From NCBI GenBank assembly GCA_964017045.1, contig OZ024806.1, forward strand, positions 5,662,488 through 5,726,487: a stretch of DNA of 64,000 nt, read 5' to 3'. Source of the DNA: Omphiscola glabra. Taxonomy: Eukaryota; Mollusca; Gastropoda; Lymnaeidae. This document shows positions 46,607 through 57,523 of the stretch, one piece after another. Numbering within the stretch: the first letter of the stretch is position 1; every line of letters starts with the position of its first letter. Below the pieces are notes generated by a model. The model was not told the origin of the DNA. It saw only the letters and a program-made list of their open reading frames with translations, and ran no database searches. The translations under genes were made by a program, and so were the position numbers.

Positions 46607-49600
46607 TAATATTATAAATTATAGAAATCCTCTAACATTCTAACAAAATTTGCTTGAAATACTTGTCGACAAGTACGACCTATCATTCACAAATGTCCTT
46701 AGCCTTATATTATATTGTTTAGAAGCTTTTAATAAAAATATCTAACTATAGGTTTATTGTTTTCAGGAATGATTGAGGAGACGCGCAGCGCAATGAGTTT
46801 GCGGATCTCAATAGAACACAACATGCATTTCATTATATTTGCTGTTGATAAACTACACTGATCTGTTGTGCCTTAGTCCATTTAGCCCAAATGACAATTT
46901 CTACATGAAAAAAGAAAGAGTGCCCTAAGCCCTAAGTGTGTGTTCCAATTTCAATTGTTACAGATTCCTCTTCGCAACATACTTCCGATACATCGAAATA
47001 ATAGTAAACTCAGGCAGAGGGTGCAAGAGAAGACTAACACAGATTCATTCAAAAGGCTCATTATATGTCATTCAAGGACAAAAAGAATAAGACTGCAGTT
47101 GAAAGGAACATATCAATAATAACAGTGTTTCAACATTGTATCTCTATGCAATGTGATTTGAAACATGATTAGTGTTAAAATTTGACACAGTACTGAGTAA
47201 CAAATACGTTTTTTCAATGGAGTGATTACTCATGAGTTTTCTGGCTCACACAAACAAAAACTGTTATTAAGCTTTTGAGAAAATACATGAGAAAAGTGTC
47301 GTGAGATGGAAATCAGAAAATTTACGAATGTCAATCTTCATTCCGTCATTTGAACTTACAATTTTTCTACAAGACCAAGAGGTTCATTTTCAGCATACAT
47401 TGACAATGCCAAATAACTCTTTGGAAATTGCATTTTCACATATCTTAATTTTGTGGTTTTGAAGACTTTTATAAAGCTGAAATTCTTCAAAATGAGCAAA
47501 TTATTATTTTTTCGACAAAAACAGAATAATAGATAATAATACATCAATCGCAGGGAAAAGTTGAGTAGTCAGGAAAAAAGACAAAATGACCTGGAAAAGG
47601 ATAAAAAATGTCCACAATAGGCTAATAAAAAGTTTTCATTCCAATCTGAATATAAATATCCTATTTTTCATTGATATTTTCATTGTTTTTGTCGTTTTTC
47701 TTCGTTATTTCAGTTTTCTCGTTTTCAATATTTTTGGTCACCAATATTCCTATAACTTTTTTATTTGTTATCCAAACCTCACCAAATTTTCACAGTATGT
47801 TTAGTGACCAATAATAAACATTTGAATAACCTAGAACTAAGACAACTATCTTAGAAAAGGAAATATGCCAAAAAGAATTCACCCACACCCCTATTTATTT
47901 TTTTTAAAATGGGAGCACAATTTGTGACCCTGTTGATTTATAACTAGTCATTACATCAATAAGTCCTGTTATACAAAGTTTTATTATAGGTTCAATAATC
48001 TATGTTTAAAATCTGATGGCAATAACTAAATATTTGTAAAAGCCTTAGTGTTTTGAAAAACACTAAAAAATGTAAATGGCGGAAGGTTTTTATGGGTTAC
48101 AAATGCAACCAATGGATTTTTTTTTTAAACCCTGTTTTCTACCTCATTTACAATACCAAATAAGGTGTAGATAAAAAAAATCCCATACGAAGCCAAACAA
48201 AAATTTTAGATTTTTCACCCACACCTCCCCTTAAAATACTTACATTTAAATCAACTCAAAAATTTTCTTTAGCATAATAGTAATAGTAATTATGGTATAG
48301 TAATACATTAGCCTATACTATATTGAACATTTTTTTAATCTCTTGGTGAATATTTCGTTACATTCGAATATTTTTTTTTTTTTTTTTTTTACCCAAGTGC
48401 TTCAAAATATTATACAGAGGTTCAATAGAACGAAAACATCATTTAAAATCAATGTCAATATATATGGCACCGAAAATAACTAACGGAGTCTTTAAAACAA
48501 GTTCGACAATCAGCAGTGAAAAGTCCGAAATTATTATTTCTATTCATCTTCACACCATAATTATGAAACTAATATCTACGATACGTCTGATCTCACATTT
48601 GGATACATATTTCACATTTAAACTTAAACATAATTTGTAGATCAAAAGAGGCTACAAAAAAGTCGCAAAATTTTTAGATAAATATATCTTATTTTTATTT
48701 CTATATTCTATATAAAAATATGTCAAATGAATTTTTGAAAGAATGAAATAATGTTGGCCTACGTATTTAAAATTAAAAAAAAAAAAGGCACGTGCTGCGA
48801 AGAAGTAACCAGATGATTAAGGCTTACCCAAGTTAAGTAAAGCATTGTATCATACACGTAACATTGTATTTGTATGATACAGAAGTTAGCATAGAGTAAT
48901 ATCAACTACTGTAAGACACATAATTAGTAAAGTTTCCCAACTTAAAGCATTGTTTATTTATATTACACAGAAGCACGATAGTACGAATTTGAATGTAAAT
49001 GAATATAATTTAAGTTAACAGAGGCATTGGTGAATATTTGCGATATTCCCGGGAAATAAGAAGCGGTAGGTGCGAAGAGGTGATCAAGGGGAAGTAATAG
49101 AATCGATGAATCTAACAAAGGATTTCTTCAAGACAATAAAGAAATTGGTACTGTTTAATAAGACATTTTTTTATTTTAAAAAATAAGCAACTTTTGTAAA
49201 AAAAAGTATGTCATGCGAATTTTCAATCTGCCGATAACACCAAACATAAGGACTCGAACAGTTGTGAGTTATAAAGAAATGACTGACTTAACTGAATATA
49301 AAATAAGTCTGTCAGATTTTATTCAGTTTTTTGACGTAATATGATATTACTAGTGTTAGTTATTATGGTGAAGCCATTCGAAGTGTCCATTCAGATATGT
49401 GAAAGGTTGCTTTAATGGTTCTAAAAAATTCACTATATTCAGATGTCTGAGGGGTTCCGCAGGTCCAGTGGAAGGGGGTTCGGGGCCGTTTACGTTTTAT
49501 TCCGGACAATGGTATTTTACGATACGCCATAGTCATCTGGATTTTACTGGTTATAATGATAAGAAACGTCATATGTCACGCCTTGGTCATTGCTATTCTC

Positions 49601-49789
49601 ATGGCTGTCAAAATAAAATTTAAAGAAAACAAACAAACAAACAAACATCAACACTAATTTTAATGAACTACATACCTCTCAAATAAACAGCACAAAAGGA
49701 TTAATTTTTAGGGGTAATCGGGCAGCTAATGAAACAGAAAAATTTGAAATTTTCTTACCGTAACAATTTTACAATTAAGTAAGAGTTCT
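46607..49789. other. AT-rich intergenic, no gene recognised
   Basis: Scanned on both strands. A minus-strand frame at 47356-47547 ends before a GTAAGT-like donor, and 49400-49620 shows a short hydrophobic frame, but neither matches a family I know and neither has a convincing acceptor. A 30-nt T-run is at 48368. Confidence 0.4.
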
Positions 49790-50186
49790 TATAAGGAAAA
49801 TGCGCGCAGGGTGGTACACGAAGAAAGACTCAAAGATGAATTTAAAGTGGAAACAGGAGTCAGACAAGGATGTCTCTAGTCCCACTTCCTATTCATCCTC
49901 ACAAATGATTGGATAATGAAAAAATCCACTGACAAAAAGAGGAACAGAATACATTGGACACTATGAACAACTGTATGACCTAGACTTTGCACAAACGACA
50001 TTGCACTTCTGTCCCACAACAAGCAACAAATACAGGAAAAGACAAAAGACGTAGCCACCATATCAACACAGCTCGGACTCAGTATAAATATATGCAAGAC
50101 AAAGATCATGAAGGTAAACTCAGCCAACCAAGAGAATGTCTCCCTGGCAGGAAAGGCACTGGAAGAAGTGGAGGTCTTCACATACA
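49790..50186 (+). mobile_element. LINE reverse transcriptase fragment, left part
   Basis: ERLKDEFKVETGVRQGCL, then in other frames EQLYDLDFA and NVSLAGKALEEVEVFTY, the palm region of a non-LTR RT (RQGCL and the position of the FADD box; ADD itself is destroyed). The reading stops in the word FTY at 50186, where a foreign segment begins. The continuation resumes at 55086. Confidence 0.75.
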
Positions 50187-50251
50187 CAGTGTTACGTATC
50201 GTTATCAGTATGGATAAATTAATCTCTTATTTAAGTGTATGGTGTTGAGAC

Positions 50252-50429
50252 CAGAGGCGTAGCTAGAGTGTTTGGCGCCCGGGAAATGTTTCGCGCCCTC
50301 TTTTCCTTTTTTCAACTCTCAAACCCATTATTTTCATCAATAAAATAATACCAAAACACATTTTGGCGCCCCTAACTAGCTGGCACCCGGGTACATCTGT
50401 ACCAACTGCCCCCCTACGCTATGCCTCTG
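50252..50429. mobile_element. hAT-type MITE, CAGAGGCGTAGCTAG family
   Basis: Ends CAGAGGCGTAGCTAGAGTG and the complement of CAGAGGCATAGCG. Flanks GTTGAGAC (50244-50251) and GCTGAGAC (50430-50437) agree at seven of eight positions, a hAT target duplication. The interior is collinear with 1484-1710 read in the opposite direction. Confidence 0.85.
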
Positions 50430-50778
50430 GCTGAGACCCGCTGGTCCTTACCTGAGTGGGACCCACTGACTAACACATCTCCTCATCGCAACCCCACGTG
50501 ATATGACACAATTAGGCGGGGCCTTAACCTGTGAACTGAGTGCATTTGTTTTCCTCTCCGCTTCGTGATGGTCCCAGCTTGACCTTTGCTCTCAGTTGCC
50601 GAATCACCGGAAGAGTATCATATTTCAATCTAGGCAACGGAGTGCACCCCTCTCGCGTTCCTCTCCTTTTTTTGCCGCTCCCATTTGCTGAATCGACCCC
50701 GAACGTTTTAACTCGCAACTAAAATTTCTCCCAATTTACTCTCAGCAACTTCAGCAAGAGATTAGACCAGCCGCAAAA

Positions 50779-53022
50779 ATGTCCATCAACGAAGCTCTAA
50801 TCGCCGCAGTGCAAAAAACGGCAAGCACTGTATACAGGACAAAACTGATGATAACTACTCGAACATAGTTTTTATTGCTAAACAATGGCAAGAAATTTGC
50901 AAAGAAATTGGAACTGATGGTAAGTTTGTACATTTTTATTTATTTATTTTTAGCTTATCTGCCTCTTCTTTTTCCCTTCACTCTTCCTCCCTTCCATCTC
51001 TCTCTCTCTCTCTCTCTCTTTTTCTCTCTCTCACTCCCTCCCTCCCTCCCTCCCTCCCTCTCTCTCAAGAACATTGTCTGAAATAGTTCATATGAAACAT
51101 GTGTCGTTTTGCCACGGCAAAGAGCCAGCATCTGATAGGAAGTACTGCATAAATTGTTGCCTTATTTGCAGCGCACTTTTTGTGGCCCGTTGCCTTCTTC
51201 TTTGAAGATTTTGATAGTTTAGTAGTAGAGATCCTCGTGGCTGCCCGTGGTCTTGTTGCATATTCTGAGTTGTGGTCACCAGTCTATGGGGCTCGTTATC
51301 GACAATGAAATTGTGAAGAACTGTTAAATCAATCACTATGTCTGTGGCTGCTAGAGGTTGTGCGTCAATCTGACGTAACAGAATTCTCCACATTTGAGCT
51401 ATTCTCCCAAATGAGCATTCAACACTATTTCTGGCTCGAGAAAGTCGATAATTGAAAATTTCTTTCTCGTGTGTCAACTGATGGTGAGTAAACGGTTTCA
51501 ATATATTCTCTCTCAAAGGGAAGGCGTCATCAGCAACAAAAGTGTGAGGCAAGTCGATGTCTGTCCCAGGAATAAAATCATTTGCAGGAATTGCAAGTTT
51601 GTCAGCCAAAAGTTTTTTCCCAAAAGTTGAGCGACTGAACACGCCTCCGTCGCTGTTTCCACCATAGGAACCCACATCCACTATCACAAATTTTCCATTT
51701 GCGTCTGAAACGGCCAGGAGAACATTGAGCAGTAGCCTTTGTAATTGTAATACTTGGATATAGACCGATGAGGCTTCTTTATGCGAATATGTTTGCTGTC
51801 GATCGCCCCTAGACACAAAGGGAAATCAAATCTTTCATTGAATTCTAAAGCAATCTGTCGCCACCGATTTTCATCTGGATTTGGCAACACCAGAGGTTGT
51901 AGATAGAACATTCCAAATAACTCTGCATGTCTCTGTCGTAATTGATCTTCACGTTGTGACACCAGCTCGAAAATGGAATGACAGGGATCGATGGTTTTCG
52001 CCAGAGGCCAAGTACCTGTTTCGAAGAAGAAAGGACTATTATTATTATGTATAAAATGTTTAAGCACAGATTACAACCTCTCCCCACCCATATTTTTTCT
52101 ACCCACAGATCAAGGAGCAAGAAAGAAGTGGACTACTCTTTGGGACTACTTTCAAAAGAGCCATCGACAAATGACGACGACAAGGTCTGGCAGCGGGGAA
52201 GACAAGCAGAAGAAATGGTACCTTTATGATTCCCTACTTTTCTTGTTGCCTTATATCGGTGACAGAGCCACGTGTTCAAACTTGTCACCCGAACAAAATG
52301 AAGAAACTGGAAGTACGCATGGCAGTGAAAGTCCGAGGGATATAAGGTACACTCCCTCCCCTCCGTTTTGGGGTTCGACGTTTCCTTTTCATCTAAAACA
52401 GTAAGAGCGATTGCAAAGCCTCCATTATTGTTCCACCTAGTGGAACCAAACTGAGCAAAATGGCGCAATGTGTCGCCAGTGACGTTACAAAAATGTAACA
52501 CATTCGTTTCTCTTCCATTTTCTTGCCGATCGTCGAAATGGAGACAAAAGAGAAAGGCGTGCAAAACGAATGCACTCAGTTCACACCCTTACAGTGTACT
52601 CCCCTCCGCCCACAGCTGCCAGCACAAGTACCCAATCTCAGTGTAGTGAGGTAGAACCACTGCTCACCCCAAGACCTCGAAAACGAAAGTTCCCTCAACA
52701 AAGAGACGCTGTCAATCTGATGGATGAAAAAATGCTGGAGACCATTTCATCCATCGGCGATAAGCTTACGCAAAAGAAAGCGCCGGATGAGGATGAACTA
52801 TTCTGCAAAAGCCTGGTGTCTAAGATCAAAAGATTGGATCCTTTTTCAAAATTGGAATGCCAGGCTGAAATACAGATGGTCATTCTCAAATACATGAGAC
52901 AATCTTCACAGGTGACAGGCACCAGCAGGCATACCCACACAAGTCAGTCTGCCCAGGGATGTGACTTCGAGCATTACCGTTATCAATATCAAACATACGA
53001 CTCTGACAATCATCCCATGTGA
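50779..53022 (+). pseudogene. Harbinger MADF/BESS DNA-binding protein, broken
   Basis: Exon one 50779-50919 starts MSINEALIAAVQK and, after a frameshift, continues DKTDDNYSNIVFIAKQWQEI CKEIGTD, the first half of a MADF domain. The donor GATG/gtaagt joins in phase to exon two at 52109: DQGARKKWTTLWDYFQKS and WYLYDSLLFLLPYIGDR, the second MADF half. After a low-complexity linker come DEDELFCKSLVSKIKRLDPF and SKLECQAEIQMVILKYM, a BESS motif. Harbinger elements need this Myb/MADF-type partner to bring the transposase to the DNA ends. Damage: the frameshift in exon one and a 237-nt insertion (52364-52600) carrying stops in exon two. The intron contains transposase exon two on the opposite strand. 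Confidence 0.85.
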
Positions 53023-53456
53023 AATTTCAATAAATCATTTTGCACCCTTTACACTTGCTTTGCTGTAAATTTATAGTGTCAATCTATCATCCATCTATCC
53101 ATCTTTCAACCCACCCGTCGACCTGCCCTAAATTATGTTTTTGTCATTAGTCATCTTCAATGTGCCACTTACCGTAGAGTTATCACAAGTCTTTCTCTTG
53201 AAGACAAAGGTTTTCGAAAATTCGTTGTTCTTTTCTCAATATGAGGTCCAATGTGATCAAGAAGGATTTGAAAAGTTTCAGGGCGCATCCGAATATAGGA
53301 AACACATTTTTCTTCATCTCTTAAAACATCATCCTGAAGATGATGCTATTCTCCAAAATCACCTCTTCGTAAAAAAATTATGTGTGTCCAGTAACGTTTT
53401 GGGGTTCGACGTTTCCTTTTCATCTAAAACAGTAAGAGCGATTGCAAAGCCTCCAT
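51088..53456 (-). pseudogene. PIF/Harbinger DDE transposase, broken
   Basis: Exon one 53456-53173 begins MEALQSLLLF, then a stop, MKRKRRTPKRYWTH, another stop, and EEKCVSYIRMRPETFQILLD, the conserved N-terminal region. The donor ACG/gtaagt joins in phase to exon two at 52015, giving LRYLASGENHRSLSFHF. Exon two then shows PLCLGAIDSKHIRIKKPHRS (first catalytic D), VDVGSYGGNSDGGVF (second D), FVADDAFPLRENILKPF and FNYRLSRARNSVECSFGRIA (catalytic E). Lesions: two stops in exon one, a frame break after FHFRAGVTT and another near 51820 within the KGYCSM/LLAVSDANGK stretch. The DDE residues themselves survive. The intron holds MADF/BESS exon two on the other strand. Confidence 0.9.
52364..52600. repeat. 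237-bp direct repeat, inner copy
   Basis: Copy of 53395-53631, with two visible substitutions. It carries the Harbinger right terminal repeat, the TTA and nine further flanking bases (CAGTGTACT), so it was copied from this locus after the transposon had inserted. It interrupts MADF/BESS exon two, with CTCCCCTCCG-like sequence on both sides. Confidence 0.9.
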
Positions 53457-53631
53457 TATTGTTCCACCTAGTGGAACCAAACTGAGCAAAATGGCGCAAT
53501 GTGTCGCCAGTGACGATACAAAAATGTAACACATTCGTTTCTCTTCCATTTTCTTGCCGATCGTCGAAATGGAAACAAAAGAGAAAGGCGTGCAAAACGA
53601 ATGCACTCAGTTCACACCCTTACAGTGTACT
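53395..53631. repeat. 237-bp direct repeat, outer (source) copy
   Basis: Contains the start of transposase exon one, the right terminal inverted repeat (ending 53619), the TTA target duplication and host-side CAGTGTACT. Its position at the real transposon end marks it as the source of the inner copy. Confidence 0.9.
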
Positions 53632-54479
53632 TACTCTAATCACAATGACTCATAAACAATGGAAATTTACCAGGTCACTATAGACTATGACCGTGACATA
53701 CATTAGACAATGCACGCGTCTGACCAGAGGTCAGCGTCAGATGCCACGCTAGATGCAGGGCAAACACGCTAAAATAGACATAAATAAGAGCGCACCACGC
53801 TCTTCTTTCTCGTCACATGTTATTGACAAGCAGAGTCTAGCTTGCATTTATTGTTGATAAAGTTTGTTTATCCATAAGTGCTAGGTTAGTTATGTATTGT
53901 TAATTGTTAGTTTCATATGTTTGTAAAATTTTGTAAGACATGTTAGGATTGTAGTAGTTACTTAAAGTTATACTGTTAGGATACTAAGTTAGATTATGAT
54001 TAATTATTAATATGTGATAGGATTTTAATTCTTAGTTATAGCTTATGTGTTGTATTTATTATTCTCATTTACAGCAAGTTTAGTACAGCTCAGCTTAGTA
54101 TAGTACAGTATACCAAGTATAGTATAGTTCAAGTATACTTGAGTATAGTTAGAGTATCGTCTAATAGCCAGTATTCCACCCCTTTTCCCCCGCCGAGTGA
54201 CCAGTGGCCAGCGAGCGAGACTTGTGTGTGTAGCGGGCTAGAGATCACCAGAGGACCAGAAGTGTCATTATATTGTAACTAAGCTGTATCCACAATTATT
54301 TCTTTATGTTCATATGTGTTTAGTTATTTTGTTTATAATTAAATATTTATTTGTGGGTGAGACTTAATGTAGTATAACTAATTAAGAGTAATCATACCCT
54401 AGACATAGTCGTCATAGTAGCAATACTAATCTTCGTAACGCTAGGGACCAATAGCAATATAATATATATATATATAAAA

Positions 54480-55085
54480 GAAATTTCAACATATGGCTCG
54501 CTCTCAAACAGTACATAACAATAGACGATACCAAGTGATAAATAAGATAACAAAAGAATACGATACTTAAACCAGGGCTAATTACAATTAATACGTTTTA
54601 ATGTGTTAATTATAATAAATTACAAAATCAAAAGAAATATAATTAAACTATTGACCTACATTATATTGTTTGGCAGGTACCGGTACGATGTTAATAAAAA
54701 ATACAATGTGCAAAAGTGGTACAATTTACAATGATGAAAAGAAATCTACACACACACAGAAAACCAAGCGCTGTCTCGTAGTCAAAATAACACACACGAT
54801 AGTATCTCGTGCTAAATGATCTGCCTCCTCTCATTCAATCTATAGGCCTTTTATAGTCGTTTTCTACTGATGTCTCTCGAACCGCCTTACGCATTGTACT
54901 CGCTTCTGGCCTTTTCTCCAATCTTCTACAATATTCGAATTATGAAACAGGCCATAGATTTAATTTTAGCCAAGGTAAAAAGGGAGACTATTTTTTAGCT
55001 ACCCACACCATAAGAATAGCGCCGTATACCTAATTGGGTCAAACAGAGTTCACAGCACGTGGAAAGATTGGAGCAAACACGTCGC
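54480..55085 (-). mobile_element. Possible solo LTR, minus strand
   Basis: On the minus strand a core-promoter-like CGACTATAAAAGGCCTATAG lies near 54855, followed by a GAGGAGGCAGATC start-like region. This resembles an LTR U3/R junction. The right boundary coincides with the resumption of the split LINE at 55086. The ends are not established. Confidence 0.35.
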
Positions 55086-55660
55086 CTAAGCAGCACTATC
55101 GACATAAATGGTGGATCCGAAGTGGATGTAAGGGCTACAACTGGAAATGCTAGATCAGCATTTGTGCTATTAAAGAAAATATTGGAGTGAAAGGAGCTAA
55201 ACCTGCAAACCAAAGAAGGAAACTTCAACACAAATATCAAAACAGTCCTACTATATGGAGCAGAAACTTGGAAAACACCAGCGAGCATTACACAGAAAGT
55301 ACATACCTTCATAAACACATGCCTTAGAAAGAACATCAAATGGCCAAATACTATCACCAACAAATATCTACTGGAAATAACATACCAGGTACCCATTGAT
55401 AAAGACATCGTAATGAAAAGATGGCGGTGGATAGGGCACACCCTCCGAAAAACCCCAGAGAGCATCACCAGACGATCCCTAACATGGAAGCAACAGAGGG
55501 GAAAAAGAGAGGAAGGCCAAAGAACACATGGAGACGCGAGCTATAGGCAGACACGCAAACCATGGGTTACAACTGGAAGCAACTGGAAAGCACAGGACCG
55601 TGATGAATGGAAAATTCTTGTAGACGGCCTATGCCACAGACGGGATAAAAAGGCATAGGT
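55086..55660 (+). mobile_element. LINE ORF2 C-terminal part, right half of split LINE
   Basis: Opens in the word LSSTIDINGGSEVDVRATTG, which follows directly on FTY of 49790-50186 in related copies (compare TYLGNIININGGSE at 19.9 kb). It continues TVLLYGAETWKTPASI and MKRWRWIGHTLRKTPESITR, and ends DEWKILVDGLCHRRDKKA at 55658. Several frame breaks. Together with the left part it is one LINE copy split by about 4.9 kb. Confidence 0.75.
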
Positions 55661-55732
55661 AAGTATCTCTATGTCTGTCCATCTCTCTCTCTCACTCTAT
55701 TTCTGTCAGCATTTCTCTCCGACTCTCTCGCT

Positions 55733-55748
55733 GTCTCTCTATTCTGTA

Positions 55749-55788
<40 letters not shown>
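55733..55788. repeat. CT microsatellite
   Basis: TCTCTC repeats extend through 55740-55788, within a wider pyrimidine-rich stretch from 55680 just downstream of the LINE 3' end. Confidence 0.8.
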
Positions 55789-55790
<2 letters not shown>

Positions 55791-55849
55791 TACTGGTATC
55801 CTATACACTTCTATAGAAAATTTTAGTTTTATAGCAAAACGTGTACCCT

Positions 55850-56270
55850 ATTAGTAGTATAAACACATGGGAGAGAAAATTTGTCAGGAAAATATATGGA
55901 CCAACAAAGGATGAATATGGATGTAAAATACGAACCAACCATAAATTGTATATTATAGTCTATATCAAGATCCCACGATAGTACCAGAAATAAAAAAAAA
56001 GAACACGCTACGCTGGGCAGAACACTTAGAGAGAATGCCAAATGACAGAGAAGTGAAGAGGGTGCATCAGCAGCAGCATCACCAAAAACCTCAGAGGAAA
56101 ACGGCTCACAGGCTTAGATGGGTGGATGATGTGGAAAAAGATCTACAACTGGGAATCCAAGCATGGAAAAGAAATGCATTAGTTAGGTCTGAGTGAAAGG
56201 AAGTAGTGAGATAGGCCAAAGCACTACATGGGCTGTAGCGCCACAGGGATGAATGGATAGCAATGAGCAA
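55850..56270 (+). mobile_element. Second LINE C-terminal fragment
   Basis: LRWAEHLERMPNDREVKRVH, then RLRWVDDVEKDLQLGIQAWK, the 'WAGHVERM ... RLRWLDDVE' C terminus of another invertebrate LINE family, with stops near the end. Different from the family at 55086. Confidence 0.65.
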
Positions 56271-56329
56271 ACAAGTGTTTACATTTTTAGAGCACGTTAA
56301 TAAAATCGTATGATTAAATACCATCAAAA

Positions 56330-57490
56330 AGGGTATGTGAAGGGCAGAGAAGAACTGGATTGAAGAGCAATGCTACGACATTGAAAATTGCTTGAAGAAA
56401 AACAATACCAAAAATGAAAAAGACATACCAGTTGGTGAAAAACTAATCACTGCAAAGCAAAGGCGTTGTATTACCATACAAGATAAAAATGGTAATTGTT
56501 TTACCGAGGAAAATGATATCCTGAAAAGATGGACTGAATACTGCTCAGAGCTGTATAATGAAAATATAAAGATAGACCCAGAGATCCTTAATGTCCCCCC
56601 AGCAACGGACAATGAAAACTTCCTTATTCTCCGCGCAGAAATAGAAGCAGCAGTCCAAGCACTTCAAATAGGAAAGGCCGCAGGAGTAGATAATATCCCT
56701 GCAGAGTTGGTAAAACAGGGAGGAGAAGCAAATGTCCTAACCAATATGTGTAACAAAATATGGCTGATAGGGGAATGGCCCAAATTATCGACCCATTCGC
56801 TTATCACCCCCCTCCACAAGAAAGGTAACCTACAGCTATGCCAAAACTATTGCACCATTAGCCTAATAAGCCACCCAAGCAAGGTCATGCTCAAGGTCAT
56901 ACTGAACCGACTAAGACCATATGCCGACGGAATAATTGCTGAAGAACAGGCGGGCTTCAGGCAAGGACGTGGCAATAATCAGCAGATCTTAAACCTCCGA
57001 ATACTATGTGAGAAATATGCTCGACACCAACAAAACCGATACCACATCTTTATGGATTTCAAGTATAGGCATTTGACAGGGTTTGCCATGCTGCTCTATG
57101 GGTCACCATGAGGCACTACAACATCAAGACAAACCTAACCATAATGATATGCAGCCTCTATGATAAGGCTGCCAGTGCAGTCTTCTTCAACAATAACATC
57201 GGAGAATGGTTAAAGACCACGGCTGGAGTACGACAAGGCTGCTTGCTCTCCCCCACCTTTTTCAACATCTTCTTAGAGAGAATCATGTCAGATGCACTGG
57301 AAACGCATGTAGGGACAGTCAGCATTGGTGGCATAAAAATCACCAACCTACGCTTTGCGGATGACATAGAAGGACTGGCTGGAAGCGAAAAAGAGCTAGC
57401 CAACCTAGTAAAACGTCTCGACAAGACTTCATCGTCCTTTGGCATTGCAAATCAGTGCAGAAAAGACAAAAATGATGACGAATAGCACCA
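56330..57490 (+). mobile_element. LINE reverse transcriptase, frameshifted
   Basis: Frame one (to about 57065): AQRRCITIQDKNG-type linker, GKAAGVDNIPAELVKQGGEA, LIGEWPKLSTHSLITPLHKK, NLQLCQNYCTISLISHPSKV and EEQAGFRQGRG, i.e. RT blocks 1-3. A +1 shift after FMDFK restores AFDRVCHAALW (catalytic block). Frame two (57108-57485) has VRQGCLLSPTFFNIFLERIM and NLRFADDIEGLAGSEKELAN with the FADD catalytic pair. It breaks off at 57485. It lacks the endonuclease and the C terminus. An RTE- or I-related family is likely. Confidence 0.85.
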
Positions 57491-57523
57491 CTGGCTTCGC
57501 CACTGAAATATATATATATATAG

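Larger units (their letters stand above)
50527..53619. mobile_element. PIF/Harbinger transposon, 3.1 kb, complete ends
   Basis: The target duplication is TTA at 50524-50526 and 53620-53622. Terminal inverted repeats of 28 bp: ACCTGTGAACTGAGTGCATT TGTTTTCC at the left and, inwards from the right, GGGTGTGAACTGAGTGCATT CGTTTTGC, about four differences. It contains the two standard Harbinger genes, a DDE transposase (minus) and a MADF/BESS protein (plus), both damaged. Coding exons alternate between strands. A CT-rich microsatellite lies at 50998-51066. Confidence 0.92.
50190..54440 (+). mobile_element. Solo LTR, interrupted by two DNA transposons
   Basis: Starts TGTTACGTATCG and ends CTTCGTAACG, the inverted TGTTACG/CGTAACA form of many Gypsy-group LTRs, last base changed. 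With the insertions at 50252-50429 and 50527-53619 removed, about 970 bp remain. A promoter-like stretch ACATAAATAAGAGCGC lies at about 53780, followed by CACGCTCTTCTTTCTC, an R-like start. No internal retroelement coding is present. Boundaries are inferred from one copy, and no clear target duplication was seen. Confidence 0.55.

Noticed and set aside
47356..47547. Minus-strand frame ending YAENEPLGLVEKL before GTAAGT
   Set aside because: No acceptor, partner exon or family could be found; a chance frame cannot be excluded.
49363..49623. Short frames on both strands around 49.5 kb with a hydrophobic stretch
   Set aside because: No start context, splice partner or homology; frames on several strands overlap equally well.
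53135..53485. Plus-strand frame of 116 codons
   Set aside because: Antisense to Harbinger transposase exon 1, whose minus-strand translation matches the family.
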